The position numbers and the translations under genes are program-made. Shown in pieces: positions 38,856 to 51,590 of a stretch of DNA of 64,000 nucleotides (within the stretch, counting starts at the first letter, position 1; every line of letters begins with the position of its first letter). This DNA is from Blastocystis hominis. Lineage: Eukaryota; Sar; Bigyra; Opalinata; Blastocystidae. The notes under the pieces were generated by a model, which was not told where the DNA came from, did no database searches, and was given only the letters and a program-made list of their open reading frames with translations. The DNA lies in NCBI RefSeq assembly GCF_000151665.1, contig NW_013171868.1, positions 7,501 through 71,500 of the forward strand. Direction: 5' to 3'.

Positions 38856-41800
38856 ATGCTTAGGACGATACAAAAATCGAGATTGTTGATCCAATCTGTC
38901 AGAGCCATCACTCAAACGATAAGTAAACGGCGAATTCATTATTTCCTAATGTTCTAGACGTGTCTCCAATTCTTCCCATGTCATCCCCTTTCTCCATGAA
39001 CTCTCGCTTGTTTTCAAGCACTTCGAATCGTTATTTTGATGGTTTGAATAGCAATGGGAATGGAAAGGAAGCAAAGGGATTGGAGAAAGGAGTTGCTTCG
39101 AGAGTGCGGAGTAGTTCTCCGTATTCTATGCAAGCAACATTCCGACGCAGAGAGCTTGTAACTGATGGCAATTATGATGATGAGTAAGAAGCTTTCTTTT
39201 TCCTTGTTTCTAGAGTTGCGGAGATTATGACGGAGGAATTCAACGACAGCTTGCGCTCTTCTCGTTTGTATCTTCGAACCTCTGTAACGCGTGGAATGAA
39301 AGTGTCATTTAGAAAAGTGCCGACATTCCCCACTTGCGAGCCTGTGCGATGTTGGAGCTCGAAGCAGGCTGCATAGACGAGGCGCGTGTGATCCTACGAG
39401 AACGTAAGTTTTGTTTTCTGTATCGAGAGCAGTGTTCAAGTCCAATCCTCTCCACACTGGGATTCTCGCCGATCTTTGCATGTTGGAAAAGACTGCAGTA
39501 CGCTTTCCCTGGATGGTTTGAGTTCTAGGGCGATTTCAAATCCATGCTGAAGTACCAGCGCGCTCTTCAGCGAATTCGCAATCGAAAATCCGCTCTGCGC
39601 AAGAAGCCACAATCCCCTTCGTCGTCTTTTAATGCACATCCCACACGTCTATTCGACGAACGCGATGATGACAACAACGATAACGAAGACGAAGACGATG
39701 AGAATGAGAGGGAGCAGACAGAAGAAGCCCCGGTGCAATTCGACGAGTTGCTGTTTTTGGACCCGCGAGAACAGCGAGCAGTGATGCGTGACCAATTCTC
39801 CCAAGCGGTCAAACTCGCTCCGAACAAACTGGACGTGATTCTGGTACGATTGGATGGGTCGGACGAGCGATAGAGCTGGGCACGTCGCGAATTGGACGAT
39901 GGATATATCGAGAAGGCCATCCTGATGTACTCATCTTCGCTTCCTTCTCTATTTCTAGTCTGCAGCATGCGATTCAGGCGCGCAGTTCGCTCCCCGGTAC
40001 CGGATTTCTCCAGCTCGAGCTCGCGAAGTACTACTATGTGCCCTTCTCTTCGAATTCGATGAGGCGTAGTTCCTCAACGACATCCCAAACTCGGCCGCAG
40101 CGATGAAGCAGGCCTTGCAGGACGCTTCGGCGCAGCCCCAAGCGGTGAAGATGCTCGCCGAACTCACCGAACTCACCGACAGCCAATCGTCCGCGTTGGA
40201 GCTGCTTCAAGCAGCCGTCGACCAGCCGAACAGCGATTCGCAGACGTGGAACGTAGCGATGGGCGAGTGCATTGAGCGTAGTATTACTTGCAATACCTGC
40301 GAGACCACCAGCTGCTCGATTTGTACCAGCAACTCGCGCAGGAAGCCGCTGCGAAAGTTTTATTTTGGAGACTGGGTGAGAGAGTAGTTCCCGGAAGAGC
40401 GCGTGATTTCGGCTCATCTCGTGGAATCCTTGCTTCGCAACAAGGAATACGACAAAGGTGAGGAGTGTGGAATTGTGATGAAGCAAAGCTCTCGCTGCGA
40501 TTCAGGAGCAGATCGCGAAGAAGCCCGATTCTGTGCTCACCTACCAGTATTTGCTGTCTGCGTGCGAAGGCCACGCAGATCCTCGTGTGTTGAACTACAT
40601 TTATGCAGAGGGCGTGAAGCGAATTCCCACCAACGCGATGCTGTTCATGCAATATGCGGAGTTTTTGGAGGAGATGAACGAGTTTGAGCTCTCCAAAGAA
40701 ATGTTCCGTCGCGCATACGAGATTACGCCGACGGATGATCTCGCTCGGTCGGTGATTCGCGTATTCTCGCCTTGCTTTTGTATTCTGTAGATGAGTATTG
40801 AGTGTGGAGACTACGAAGAGGCGAGCACGTTACTCGACGTTCTAATCGGTAGATGGGTGGATGGATCGTAACCAATGATAGATGAATACCAAGACGAAGT
40901 GGAAGTGGTGGATGGTCGATTGGAATGGGCAGAAGACGCTGATGAAGAAGTGGACGAGGAAGAAGCAGGCGACGACAGCAGCGATGATGAAGATGACGAT
41001 GACGAACCGTATGAAACAGCGACTCATATGATGCCTCGTCTATTGGTAGACAAGGCCGTGCTGGCAGCGAGGCAGAAACAGTTCAACTATTCCGAGGAAC
41101 TGTTCCAGAACGCGCTGGAGCTGGACTGTGCGGATCCCTACGTTGTCTTAACTGCGATCGAAGAGTATTTCGAGCCCCACGAGCAATGGGATCAGATCAT
41201 TTTCTATTTCCGCCAGCTTCCTCTGATCGATCCCAATCGCGAATTCGTAAATGAAGCGCGTTCGCTGCGCCAGAGCATCTTGGAGACGATCATGGATTCA
41301 GAAGCCTCGAACCAGCAGATCTACGACTTGTATCACCTCTCAGACGACAGCAATCTGGAGTACTACGGACGCAACGAAGACCTGGAGTTGCTTCCTGACA
41401 CCGATTACTTCGGTCGCGATGTCCACACGCATAGTGACGTGAACGATGGATTCGACCGATTTGGCTACAACCATCGCTTGTTCACCGATCCGGCTGCTAC
41501 GCAGTTCACTGTGGGAGAGCCAGCAAAGCGAGGAATCGAAAGTCTGAGCGCCGCAGAGTTCTACGCGGGCATTCCGAACTCGCTGCGAGAGGATTACATG
41601 GATTTGAATTGGTTCGAAGTCCCTGTAATGAAGGAGTGGATGAAAGAAATCCCGACGGGAGGCGCTTCGGTGGACTGGGAGTCGATGCGAGACAAGAACG
41701 GAAACCTGAGAATTGCCCAGGACCAAGTGCTGACGAAGGAAGGAAAGCTGAAAGTGACACTGGAGAATGTGCAGAAGCTGCATGATCTGTTGGAAGAGGA

Positions 41801-42077
41801 ATATGAAGGCGTTGGAGATCTGGCGGGTGAACCGGAGCATGCAGATGAAGCGAAGAGTCAAAGCGTGCTGATTCGAGAATATAAGACCAATCCTGTGGAG
41901 AGAAACCGATGGCATCAGCTTGAGGAGGATATTGAATATCCTGTGGACAAGCAGGATTATGCTTTTATGAGTTTGCTAAATGAATCGTTGAAGCAGTTTA
42001 AAGAGGGTGAAGAAGAGGACGGAGAGGAAGGAAACCAGAATGAAGAGGGTGAAAGAAATGAGGAAAACAAAAAATAG
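38856..42077 (+). CDS. TPR/HAT-like repeat protein with organelle-type leader
   Basis: Fourteen exons with 13 introns of 29-39 bp (exon starts 38856, 38958, 39214, 39313, 39433, 39529, 39874, 39959, 40070, 40282, 40388, 40489, 40791, 40882) give 936 residues. The N-terminus MLRTIQKSRLLIQSVRAITQ is basic and amphipathic like a mitochondrial leader. From about residue 90 the chain is a run of helix pairs of TPR or HAT type (ACAMLELEAGCIDEARVIL, LMPYAEFL-like stretch MLFMQYAEFLEEMNEFELSK, LFQNALELDCADPYVVLTAI), interrupted by two acidic Asp/Glu tracts. The last 250 residues are not repeat-like. I do not recognise the family; an RNA-processing or assembly scaffold is possible. Confidence 0.8.
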
Positions 42078-42244
42078 AGGGAATGAGAATAAAGAATTGT
42101 CTGTCTGATTGTTTGAGGAACTAACCATTGCTGTTCATTTGTAGATTCAAAATGATATTGTCTATAAATAGAATGGTCTCAACAAACAACACAACATTAT
42201 AACACATTTGTGATATCATAGAACATAGAAATCAATCATTTCTA

Positions 42245-42420
42245 TCATAAAGCCAAATAAGCCTTCACTTCATCCAAACTCTCAAAATCAGCTCTCCATT
42301 TCTTCAGAGTAGGGAATCCTTCAAGCGAATCTTCGCATTTTCGCTCCATATCAATTACTGTAGACTAAGCAAAAGCATCTGCAATTGTGGGAACATCCGA
42401 AAACATAAATCGTTTCTATG
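42245..42420 (-). pseudogene. glutathione S-transferase C-terminal relic
   Basis: The minus strand reads DVPTIADAFA, an in-frame TAG, then STVIDMERKCEDSLEGFPTL and KKWRADFESLDEVKAYLAL before TGA at 42245. TIADAFA and FPxLKxWRxxxESLxxVKAYL are the C-terminal signature of sigma/mu-type GSTs. Upstream frames are broken, so this is a remnant of a host gene. A TTGTTTGTTG motif remains about 55 bases downstream. Confidence 0.6.
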
Positions 42421-42449
42421 CATTAATAATGAATGATATCACAAAGTTA

Positions 42450-43370
42450 ATACTCCATAACGAATATACAGGCTTTCCAAGTTTGTCAAATAGTTTATTC
42501 TCTCAGTTAAGAAGAATTCCAGAAACCCGTTTTGTCTTGAAAAGCATGCTTGTAATACAAGAGAAGCAAATCTATTTAATAGTCATATTGTGGAAACATG
42601 ACTACTACTTTTGTTGATAGTTGAATGAAAGCAACAGATCGAACGATTCTGGTTACTCTAGTAACTAGATTGCTCTTTGGAAAGACAAAAAAGGGTTAAA
42701 TATGGTTGGAAAGCAACAAGTATATACGTAGAATATATGCCAATCCCAAAAATCTAAGGGATGAACCAATTTGAATTGACTCAGAATGACGCAAAAATAA
42801 AAAGTAGTATTTTGGTCATCGCTTTGCATGATAGGATTGAGTGCTGTGACTACACATCAATAGATTGATTTGATATGATTGTGTATTGCATATAGTATTG
42901 TTGACAGTATCATTTGGTAAAACGATGGGTTCATTGCTAGCGATGACTATTGTTATTGTTGCTGTTGCTACTTTCTGTCCTTTTCACTATTTATGCATTG
43001 AGTTTAGGCTATCAAAAATAATAACTGAATTCTAAGCATATTAAAGATACTAAATCAATGTAAGCAAAGAATTACGAATTTCTAATATGGCAATCAATAA
43101 TAATATAAGCTATGAATGAATAATAATAAAAATGACTGAATTTGAAATAATGAGTGTAGTACGATATCAGTTACTGGAAGGAAGAGGAGAAAGAACGTAT
43201 GATGATAAATTCTGTTCATTAGCAATGCAAGTTGTGAAGGAAGTGGGTTGAAATGACTGATTGCAGATCATCCAAATCAACACATCTAATTGATTCAAAA
43301 GGAAAAAGTGAGTTTCTGCTGTTACTTATTTTGTGATAGAAATAGCTGGTATGAATCATTGACTGAAAAT
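42450..43370. other. AT-rich DNA without genes
   Basis: No convincing reading frame or repeat. The 42450-42660 part may hold further eroded GST exons but I could not identify them. Confidence 0.4.
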
Positions 43371-43379
43371 TGTATGTAA

Positions 43380-43456
43380 TATTCCAAATCTTCAATGTGT
43401 CAAACTATCCTGGTTATTCCGATAGATTCATCGAAATCATTTCGAGTAGAGTTGAG
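43380..43456 (+). pseudogene. relic of a MORN-LRR last exon
   Basis: The sequence starting ATTCCAAATCTTCAATGTGT closely matches the last exon of MORN-LRR gene B (48420-48499), including the CATTCCGATA-like and TCGAAATCA parts. No other exons of the gene are recognisable nearby, so it is a solitary fragment. Confidence 0.6.
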
Positions 43457-44045
43457 AATAATAGTGGAATAAATAGTATATGATCGTGATAGATGCCGAT
43501 TCATAAGGAATATTGTTGTTAAGTGATTTGTTATGGTACAAAAAACCAGTTTAACTAATAAAGAAGAAAAGTCTAAAATCTGGTTGAATGTACGATATTG
43601 TGAAGAAGTAGAGTTGTAAAACCAAATTGATGCAAAATGATTGATTGTGTAAATAGCTAAAGATAACTGATAAGGAATACAATAACAAATCATGGAATAA
43701 GATAAACGGATATATAAATATAAGTATTAGTATGAAAGCAGAATTGACTTGAAAACATACATTTTAATGTGTAGGATGGATAGTGTATTATTGATCAAAA
43801 AGAAAATGCAATTATTGAACATAGAGGAGCAACACATAAGGTTTTTACAAAATGTCTCATTATTGTTTTGCGATTATCAAAAGCTGATTCGAATCGTGTA
43901 CAAAACTCCATTCCTATCTCGAACATACAACACATATTATGTTTTCCAGGCTTCAGATTGTAAATCAAAACAAAGCTATCGACCCTTGCCAAACAAGATT
44001 GCAAGGATTCAATTTCGTTTTCACTCGATTCGCAAAACCAAAGTA

Positions 44046-44695
44046 TAGCCATTCAAATTATCGCTGATGAGAGGAATCAGAGCTTGAATCTTTTCGTTCT
44101 CAGCCACTTCCCAGTTCTTTTTTACTTTGAAGCTTTCGAAACGAGGCGGGAACACAGTTCCATTCACATCGATTCGGGTGATATTGCGGAGAAGACCCAG
44201 CGAAACCTCTCCCTTCTCTTCTGTTTCCAGCGAGAATTGGAATATCGATGTGCTGTAGAGGTGGTTCAACTTCACACTCATAGGCAGAATGGGATATGGT
44301 TTGCCTGCAGGACCGGATGCATACACAAAGAACTCCACTCCCTGCGAGGTTCTCTTTCTGAACAGAGAGTATGAAGGCTTGATTTCCTCAATGTTCAGAT
44401 TGCGCTTTGGATTGTACTTGGTAGAAACCAAATCTAACGAAGCCGACAACTGCTTCTTCACTCCATTATTCGTCACAACGGACGCGGTAATGCTCGCCTT
44501 TACACTTTGAATCGGTTTTGAAATGCGCAGAGGAAACACTACCTCTGCACCATCTTTCAATACTGGCTTCACAATCACTTCCGATGCAATACCATCCATA
44601 TCCTTCGTGGAGAGAGTGATCGAAACGTCCTGTAGGAGCGAGTTCGGGAAAGAGTTTCGTTCAGCATTGCGGATACGCGCAGAAGCACCTGACAA
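44046..44695 (-). CDS. unrecognised protein, C-terminal exon
   Basis: A long open exon of about 215 codons that ends in TGA at 44046. It is beta-rich (VSITLSTKDMDGIASEVIV, AGKPYPILPMSVKLNHLYS, GEVSLGLLRNITRIDVNG) and resembles macroglobulin-type or immunoglobulin-like sandwich domains of large secreted proteins, but I cannot name the family. Upstream coding exons on this strand (to about 45000) seem present, separated by short introns, yet the joins were not resolved. A CTTGTTTGG motif lies about 35 bases behind the stop. Confidence 0.5.
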
Positions 44696-45392
44696 TTCTC
44701 ATTTCCTCGTACGAGCCCTTCGTTGCGACATCGCCCTTGTTTCCCTTATCGCGAGATCGATCTCGACGTATACCGCGGTTTTGTTGCCCAATCTCGCAGT
44801 GCAAGTGTGTCAATGCGTACTCCGATCGCCACAACGATGATTGAACTTAGGTTTTCACGCTCTGTTCATTCTCAAACACAGGCAATTTGGTCTGTGCCAG
44901 AGTTCTCAACAAATTCAAAACATCGAGTTCTCATCGAATCCTCCTAGCCACAGCCACCCATATTGTTCATAACCAGGAAATGGGCGTGTAAATCATCAAC
45001 TGGATCGATTCGACGTGTCTCTAGGCGAATTGTATCGCTATTCGAAAGTCTCAATCATATATTCGTAGCCTGCTGAAGGCATCAAGCGTGTGCTGAATTT
45101 AACTGAGCTGATGCCTCTCATGGGAATACTGGAAAAGGGAGAGCAGCAGCTTTCCTTCTGCTCTTCTCTCCACAATACTCTTTTGTTTCAACACGAAGTA
45201 TTTCCCATAATTCAATCCATTTCATTTACAGCTTCCTTCCACCAATTCTCTCCTCATTACCCAAATCGAATCGTAGTTCCGCGTTTCCACTTTTGACTAG
45301 ACTGCGCGAGCCGTTTTCTTAGGCGAGTCAAGTGTATGAAGCGTCGATTCGAAAAGCGGATACTCTGTATTTGGGGGTAAAATAAAGACGAA

Positions 45393-46246
45393 TATGTGTG
45401 TGTTTTTGCCAGACGATAAGGATTATCTGTCTATCATACAGCAATTCGAGGAGTATTTGCTTCAGAAATATATCCAGAAATGTAAATTCCACAAATCGTG
45501 GTTATTTGTAGGTATAGAATACGAAACAACTACCCTGTGTTGGTTTCTAGCAATCTAACTCCGGAACAGGTGTGTTTAATGCAGAGTTCCCAAGTTTCGT
45601 ACAACTGACTGAAGGATGCGGGGGTGTGGAAAAATCTGGACTTCAACGACATCTTCGACGAGTATTGAGAGGAAAGAGAATCTGAGATGTAGCATTGATG
45701 CGAAACAAGAAGAATTTAGTGCTGATCTATGATTCAACGAATAAACAGATTATGGAGCTGGATAAGATCGTGCTGGGCGGATTGGAAGGATTGATGGACA
45801 GCAAGACACTGGCGAAACGCTATTTCTACCACGACATACTTTACTTTATCAATATCGAATTAAATGCTGCGAATCATTTGGTGGATCGCGTGTATCGAAC
45901 GTCGTGGAACCTCACCGATCAGTATATCAGTGAGATAATCGAGGTAACGATGCGGAGAGCGATGAATGGATAGAAGAAGAAGACGCGAATGAACATGACT
46001 CACGATATCTACTTCGGCAATCTGCACGAAGATACTGTCGGCGAAGCGTATCTCGATCTTCCAAACAAAGTACTCGCTCGTCCACTCGTATTTCTGTTCT
46101 AGTCTCTTCGTTCTCGAAAAGAAAATCCAATGGCGGGCAGCGACATCGATGCAATCCAGATCAAGACATGGACTCACAAGGAAATCTCAGTGAAGCGAAG
46201 TGGAATGGAAAGATGGAGTGGAAGTGAGTGGAAGAGATCTCTATGA
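45393..46246 (+). CDS. unrecognised spliced gene, 3' part fused to duplicated DNA
   Basis: Clear exons are 45693-45943, 45974-46069 and 46103-46246, joined by introns of 30 and 33 bp. The main exon encodes a helical stretch (IVLGGLEGLMDSKTLAKRYF, NIELNAANHLVDRVYR). Earlier exons probably start near 45393 or further left but were not fully joined. The last exon runs in frame into the 617-bp duplicated segment at 46195 and takes its last 17 codons from it, which suggests that the duplication replaced the original 3' end. Family unknown. Confidence 0.45.
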
Positions 46247-46811
46247 TGGATGGCATATTCATTCATTCATTCACTCAATATTACTTGTTTATTTAATACT
46301 ATTGCTATGGTAATCACATTGCATTTCACATTGTTTGTTGATCAAATAGAAAGCAAGGTTTTCATTCATAGGATTCATGGATTCCATCCATTATCATATT
46401 ATTCAATCGATTGTTTTGTTTAATGATACTATGATTCCTATTCACCATTTCAATCTATGAACCACATTCCTTTCTCTGCAATATCATTCTTTGTACTCAA
46501 TATGGATGGTCATTGTGACAGAAGAGAATCGAAGTATCAACAGAGAATCAATACAATATACCACTTGTCAAATAGAAATGATGGATTTTGCATTCTACAT
46601 ACTACTGCCATACTCTCTATTACGAATCAAACCATTCCAACAGTATTCACTATTGTGAGTTCGATTGTTCCAAAACAAGATTAACTACCACATAATTGAT
46701 ATATTTTGAAGAACATACATCCATTATAGACTTAATAGAACAGCCATTCTGACATGAGAGGGTAAAGGTGATGAAAATGCGTAATAATTTACAATTATAG
46801 CTATAAGTATC
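46195..46811 (+). repeat. 617-bp duplicated segment, copy 2
   Basis: Copy of 4877-5493 with few differences. It carries the 3' end and the CTTGTTTATT poly(A)-type motif of the MORN gene and now serves as the 3' end of the gene at 45393. Beyond 46811 the sequence continues as AT-rich DNA unrelated to the right flank of the Polinton. Confidence 0.9.
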
Positions 46812-47024
46812 TAAAAATAACAAAAAAATAAATGAATAGATAGAAATGCACCGAAATAAAGAAAAATAGAAATGGGTGGAGAAAATGAGATTATATTATA
46901 TGTATTCTAGTTTGTAACACACCAGTATATCAAAGACATGCCAAATAATCTATGACGTGTTCAATCGAGAAATAATGATAGAGATAATTGAAAAAACCGT
47001 TTTACCATATTTCTTTTCATTTCC

Positions 47025-48499
47025 ATGCAAAACATTGCTGATTTTGTCAATTCTGCTATTAGTAACTATCATATTGATATTTCCATTATTCAAAATGTAC
47101 AGGGATGCTTGGGTAAAGAAATGAAACCAAATGGCTGGATTTCACTCATTTTGAGTAATAGAGAATGTGTAGTATTGAAATTTGATAATGGAATATTCAT
47201 GAATCAAGGATTTGTACTCAATGAGCAGAAAGTGTTGAAAGTGTTTGGAAATCATCAAATTGGTGCTATTTCATATAATGAAGAACAATCCATAGAAGTA
47301 GTAAAAGGAATCGTGGATTTGGAACATGGAAGTCGATTTGAAGGATTGATATTGACAGAAAACAAGTTTGGAATTCCATTTGGATATGGTGAAATGTATG
47401 ATGATGACGGATTCTTGGTGTACAAGGGCATAATGATCAATTGGAAACGATTTGGATATGGAACGAGTTATCATAATAATGGATGTATTGAATATGAAGG
47501 ATATTGGTGTGATGATAATCGATTTGGAAGAGGAAAAGTGTATGATCGGTATGGGAAATTAGTGAAAGAATGTGAATGGTATAATGGAATTGAATGCGAT
47601 ATAGATAAATATGAAGGAGATGGAAGCAAGCCACTGAATATCGGAATGAAACATTTGAAACTGATTGACTATTGTGTATTGGTTGATTGGGATGTTTCAT
47701 TGTTGTATAATTTGGAATCAATCGAAATAGGCAATGATTGTTTTGAATCAGTGCAAACATTCAAAATCGATGGATTGAATCGATTGAAAACGATCAAAAT
47801 CGGAATCAATTCATTTACTCAAGTGAAAAACACTGACAAGTGGGACTACAAGAAGGCGGACAACAAATCGAAATCATTCCACATATTGAATTGTGAATCA
47901 TTGGAATCCATTCAAATTGGTGAATATAGTTTCAGTGATTTTGCTGGAGACTTTGAACTGAAGAATCTGCCACAATTACAATCCATTCAAATTGGTACAA
48001 TTGGAAATTGGTCATCCAATTTCTATTATAGTTCATTTGTGATTCGAGGTATTGATATGATATTGAATATTTGAATGATGTATAGATCTTCCAAATCTAC
48101 AATCCATTACATTAGGTGATTATGCATTCCGTTATCCCTTATCAACAATAATTGAAAGTATTGAATGAACTCGAATGAAATGATTAATGTAGATCTTCCA
48201 TCATTACAATCCATTCAACTCGGTAATTTTGCATTTGCTGGAAGTTGGGATGATTCAAATTCATTGACACTTCGAAGTAATAATGAAATGATTGGTTATG
48301 ATTTGTTTTGTAGATCTTCCAGATCTAACATCAATAACATCTGTCGGAATTAGTTTCTATAATCCTCGTGTAGTGACATTGAAAAGTATTTCTGAATATT
48401 AAATATTGATAGTATTTAGATATTCCAAATCTTCAAAATGTCAATCTACCTAATTCATTCCGATATGTTCGATCGAAATCAATTTCGAGTATAGTTTGA
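47025..48499 (+). CDS. MORN-LRR protein B
   Basis: Five exons (47025-48048, 48086-48157, 48193-48276, 48314-48385, 48420-48499) with introns of 37, 35, 37 and 34 bp, all phase 1, give 443 residues. It is the paralogue of the gene at 29819: an N-terminal domain of about 95 residues, MORN repeats (YKGIMINWKRFGYG, YEGYWCDDNRFGRG), then BspA-like LRRs. Exons 2-4 each encode exactly one LRR opening with (D/N)LPxLxSI, and exon 5 ends the protein in NIPNLQNVNLPNSF. All splice acceptors are followed by AT, so the exons are interchangeable. Confidence 0.85.
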
Positions 48500-49484
48500 T
48501 TAATTTGATATGATTCATAGATGTTTCTTTTATTCTCGCTGATCTTGTCAAAATCAAGCATTAAATCTATAATTTTGATTTGATTTGTTCAGTGATTCGT
48601 CATTGTTTAGGAACATTTCCATTGTTAGATTGATTGATTGCTTGTTTGTTTCAAATCGATTTTTGATCACAATTCTTGATTCTATAATTATCAAAATATC
48701 AATCCTGCCTGATTATTATGATGTTCTTCTTTACCATTTTAACAATGATACTGAATTATGATTGTTGTTTCAATCAATCTATCAATCAGTCATTGTTTTC
48801 GATCATTATTATCATTATCATTATTATTACCAATGACCCAATGATCACATATTGAACATTCACAAATGATGAATCCAATCTACCAATAATAATAATAATA
48901 ATATACAAATGATGGTTTGAATAGGTTTGAACTAGAATTTGTTCAATAATGATAGGAAACTGCTTGCTTCGAATAATCATAATAATAATAATCATCATGA
49001 ATAATAAGATTAGATTTGATAGTGACACAATGGAATGGTTGGAATCGATTGATATTGGATGATTATTCACATTTGTGAATCCATTGCTAAATCGGTAGAT
49101 AATACAATACAATACAATACAATAGAATGATTGATATTGATTTATTGAATAGGAATCGATCACTGTATACATAGAATAGAATAGATCAGAATCAAATAGA
49201 GGTGAAATGGATAAAACAAGGCAATGAAACTAAAATTGAATAAAATAGAATAAAATACGATTGAATAGCATTGGAAATCATATTGGATTCACCATACAAT
49301 CAATCCAACTATCATTTGTTTGTTTGTTCATCAATATATCACAAAAACATGGATTTATCAAAATGATAATAATGGAATCAAATCGGATGTGTTTGATACC
49401 TAAATGCTGCAGTTAACAGTAATATCAATCGTAATTGCAAATTTCATATATAAAAAACAGTAATCTTCTTCCATAAAAAAGAAG
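48500..49484. other. AT-rich DNA without genes
   Basis: Only simple-sequence runs (AATAAT, ACAAT units near 49105) and no supported reading frame. Confidence 0.5.
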
Positions 49485-49642
49485 CACTCACTCACTCATT
49501 CACTCACTCACTCACTCACTCATTCACTCATTCACTCATTCACTCACTCATTCATTCACTCACTCACTCATTCACTCATTCATTCACTCACTCATTCATT
49601 CACTCATTCATTCATTCACTCATTCACTCATTCACTCACTCA
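49485..49642 (+). repeat. CACT/CATT tetranucleotide tract, edge of the 5S array
   Basis: A run of CACT and CATT units like the spacer of the 5S repeats, followed by the spacer sequence (49643-49765) that precedes the first 5S gene. It is a partial unit at the left end of the array; upstream DNA is unrelated. Confidence 0.85.
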
Positions 49643-49765
49643 GTGAATTGATTTGTTGATAATAGAAGAATAGAAATGAAAAGAATTGAGTGTAATTGAA
49701 ATGGGGTGTGAGTGAATGATGATAAGAATGTGATGTTTAAATAGGCAATTGAATAATAATAAAAT

Positions 49766-49882
49766 GAGAACGGCCATATCTGATGGAAAGCGCCCTAACC
49801 CGTCCGATCTAGGAAGCTAAGTCATCACGAGTCGAGTTAGTACCAGTGTGGGTGACTCGCTGAGAAGTCTCGATGCTGTTCT
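49766..49882 (+). rRNA. 5S ribosomal RNA, copy 1
   Basis: The 5' AGAAC pairs with the 3' GTTCT, and the internal control region (AGCTAAG, TTAGTACC, GTGGGTGACTC) fits eukaryotic 5S rRNA. A TTTT pol III stop follows directly. Confidence 0.95.
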
Positions 49883-50192
49883 TTTACTATTTTATTTTAT
49901 TCCACACAATTATTTATCCATTCTTACTATTATTATTTTTATTATTAAACCAAACCATTCACTCATTCACTCATTCACTCATTCATTCACTCACTCATTC
50001 ATTCATTCATTCACTCACTCATTCACTCACTCATTCACTCACTCATTCACTCACTCACTCATTCACTCAGTGAATTGATTTGTTGATAATAGAAGAATAG
50101 AAATGAAAAGAATTGAGTGTAATTGAAATGGGGTGTGAGTGAATGATGATAAGAATGTGATGTTTAAATAGGCAATTGAATAATAAAAAAAT

Positions 50193-50309
50193 GAGAACGG
50201 CCATATCTGATGGAAAGCGCCCTAACCCGTCCGATCTAGGAAGCTAAGTCATCACGAGTCGAGTTAGTACCAGTGTGGGTGACTCGCTGAGAAGTCTCGA
50301 TGCTGTTCT
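50193..50309 (+). rRNA. 5S ribosomal RNA, copy 2
   Basis: Identical to copy 1 over the full gene, 427 bp downstream. Confidence 0.95.
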
Positions 50310-50619
50310 TTTACTATTTTATTTTATTCCACACAATTATTTATCCATTCTTACTATTATTATTTTTATTATTAAACCAAACCATTCACTCATTCACTCA
50401 TTCACTCATTCATTCACTCACTCATTCATTCATTCATTCACTCACTCATTCACTCACTCATTCACTCACTCATTCACTCACTCACTCATTCACTCAGTGA
50501 ATTGATTTGTTGATAATAGAAGAATAGAAATGAAAAGAATTGAGTGTAATTGAAATGGGGTGTGAGTGAATGATGATAAGAATGTGATGTTTAAATAGGC
50601 AATTGAATAATAATAAAAT

Positions 50620-50736
50620 GAGAACGGCCATATCTGATGGAAAGCGCCCTAACCCGTCCGATCTAGGAAGCTAAGTCATCACGAGTCGAGTTAGTACCAG
50701 TGTGGGTGACTCGCTGAGAAGTCTCGATGCTGTTCT
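50620..50736 (+). rRNA. 5S ribosomal RNA, copy 3
   Basis: Identical to copy 1, 427 bp after copy 2. Confidence 0.95.
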
Positions 50737-51046
50737 TTTACTATTTTATTTTATTCCACACAATTATTTATCCATTCTTACTATTATTATTTTTATTATT
50801 AAACCAAACCATTCACTCATTCACTCATTCACTCATTCATTCACTCACTCATTCATTCATTCATTCACTCACTCATTCACTCACTCATTCACTCACTCAT
50901 TCACTCACTCACTCATTCACTCAGTGAATTGATTTGTTGATAATAGAAGAATAGAAATGAAAAGAATTGAGTGTAATTGAAATGGGGTGTGAGTGAATGA
51001 TGATAAGAATGTGATGTTTAAATAGGCAATTGAATAATAATAAAAT

Positions 51047-51163
51047 GAGAACGGCCATATCTGATGGAAAGCGCCCTAACCCGTCCGATCTAGGAAGCTA
51101 AGTCATCACGAGTCGAGTTAGTACCAGTGTGGGTGACTCGCTGAGAAGTCTCGATGCTGTTCT
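51047..51163 (+). rRNA. 5S ribosomal RNA, copy 4
   Basis: Identical to copy 1, 427 bp after copy 3. Confidence 0.95.
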
Positions 51164-51473
51164 TTTACTATTTTATTTTATTCCACACAATTATTTATCC
51201 ATTCTTACTATTATTATTTTTATTATTAAACCAAACCATTCACTCATTCACTCATTCACTCATTCATTCACTCACTCATTCATTCATTCATTCACTCACT
51301 CATTCACTCACTCATTCACTCACTCATTCACTCACTCACTCATTCACTCAGTGAATTGATTTGTTGATAATAGAAGAATAGAAATGAAAAGAATTGAGTG
51401 TAATTGAAATGGGGTGTGAGTGAATGATGATAAGAATGTGATGTTTAAATAGGCAATTGAATAATAAAAAAAT

Positions 51474-51590
51474 GAGAACGGCCATATCTGATGGAAAGCG
51501 CCCTAACCCGTCCGATCTAGGAAGCTAAGTCATCACGAGTCGAGTTAGTACCAGTGTGGGTGACTCGCTGAGAAGTCTCGATGCTGTTCT
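51474..51590 (+). rRNA. 5S ribosomal RNA, copy 5
   Basis: Identical to copy 1, 427 bp after copy 4; its downstream tetranucleotide tract is 8 bp longer. Confidence 0.95.

Noticed and set aside
48786-49172. 128-codon minus-strand frame rich in Ile and Ser
   Set aside because: Read from AATAAT-type simple sequence; no motif or splice structure.
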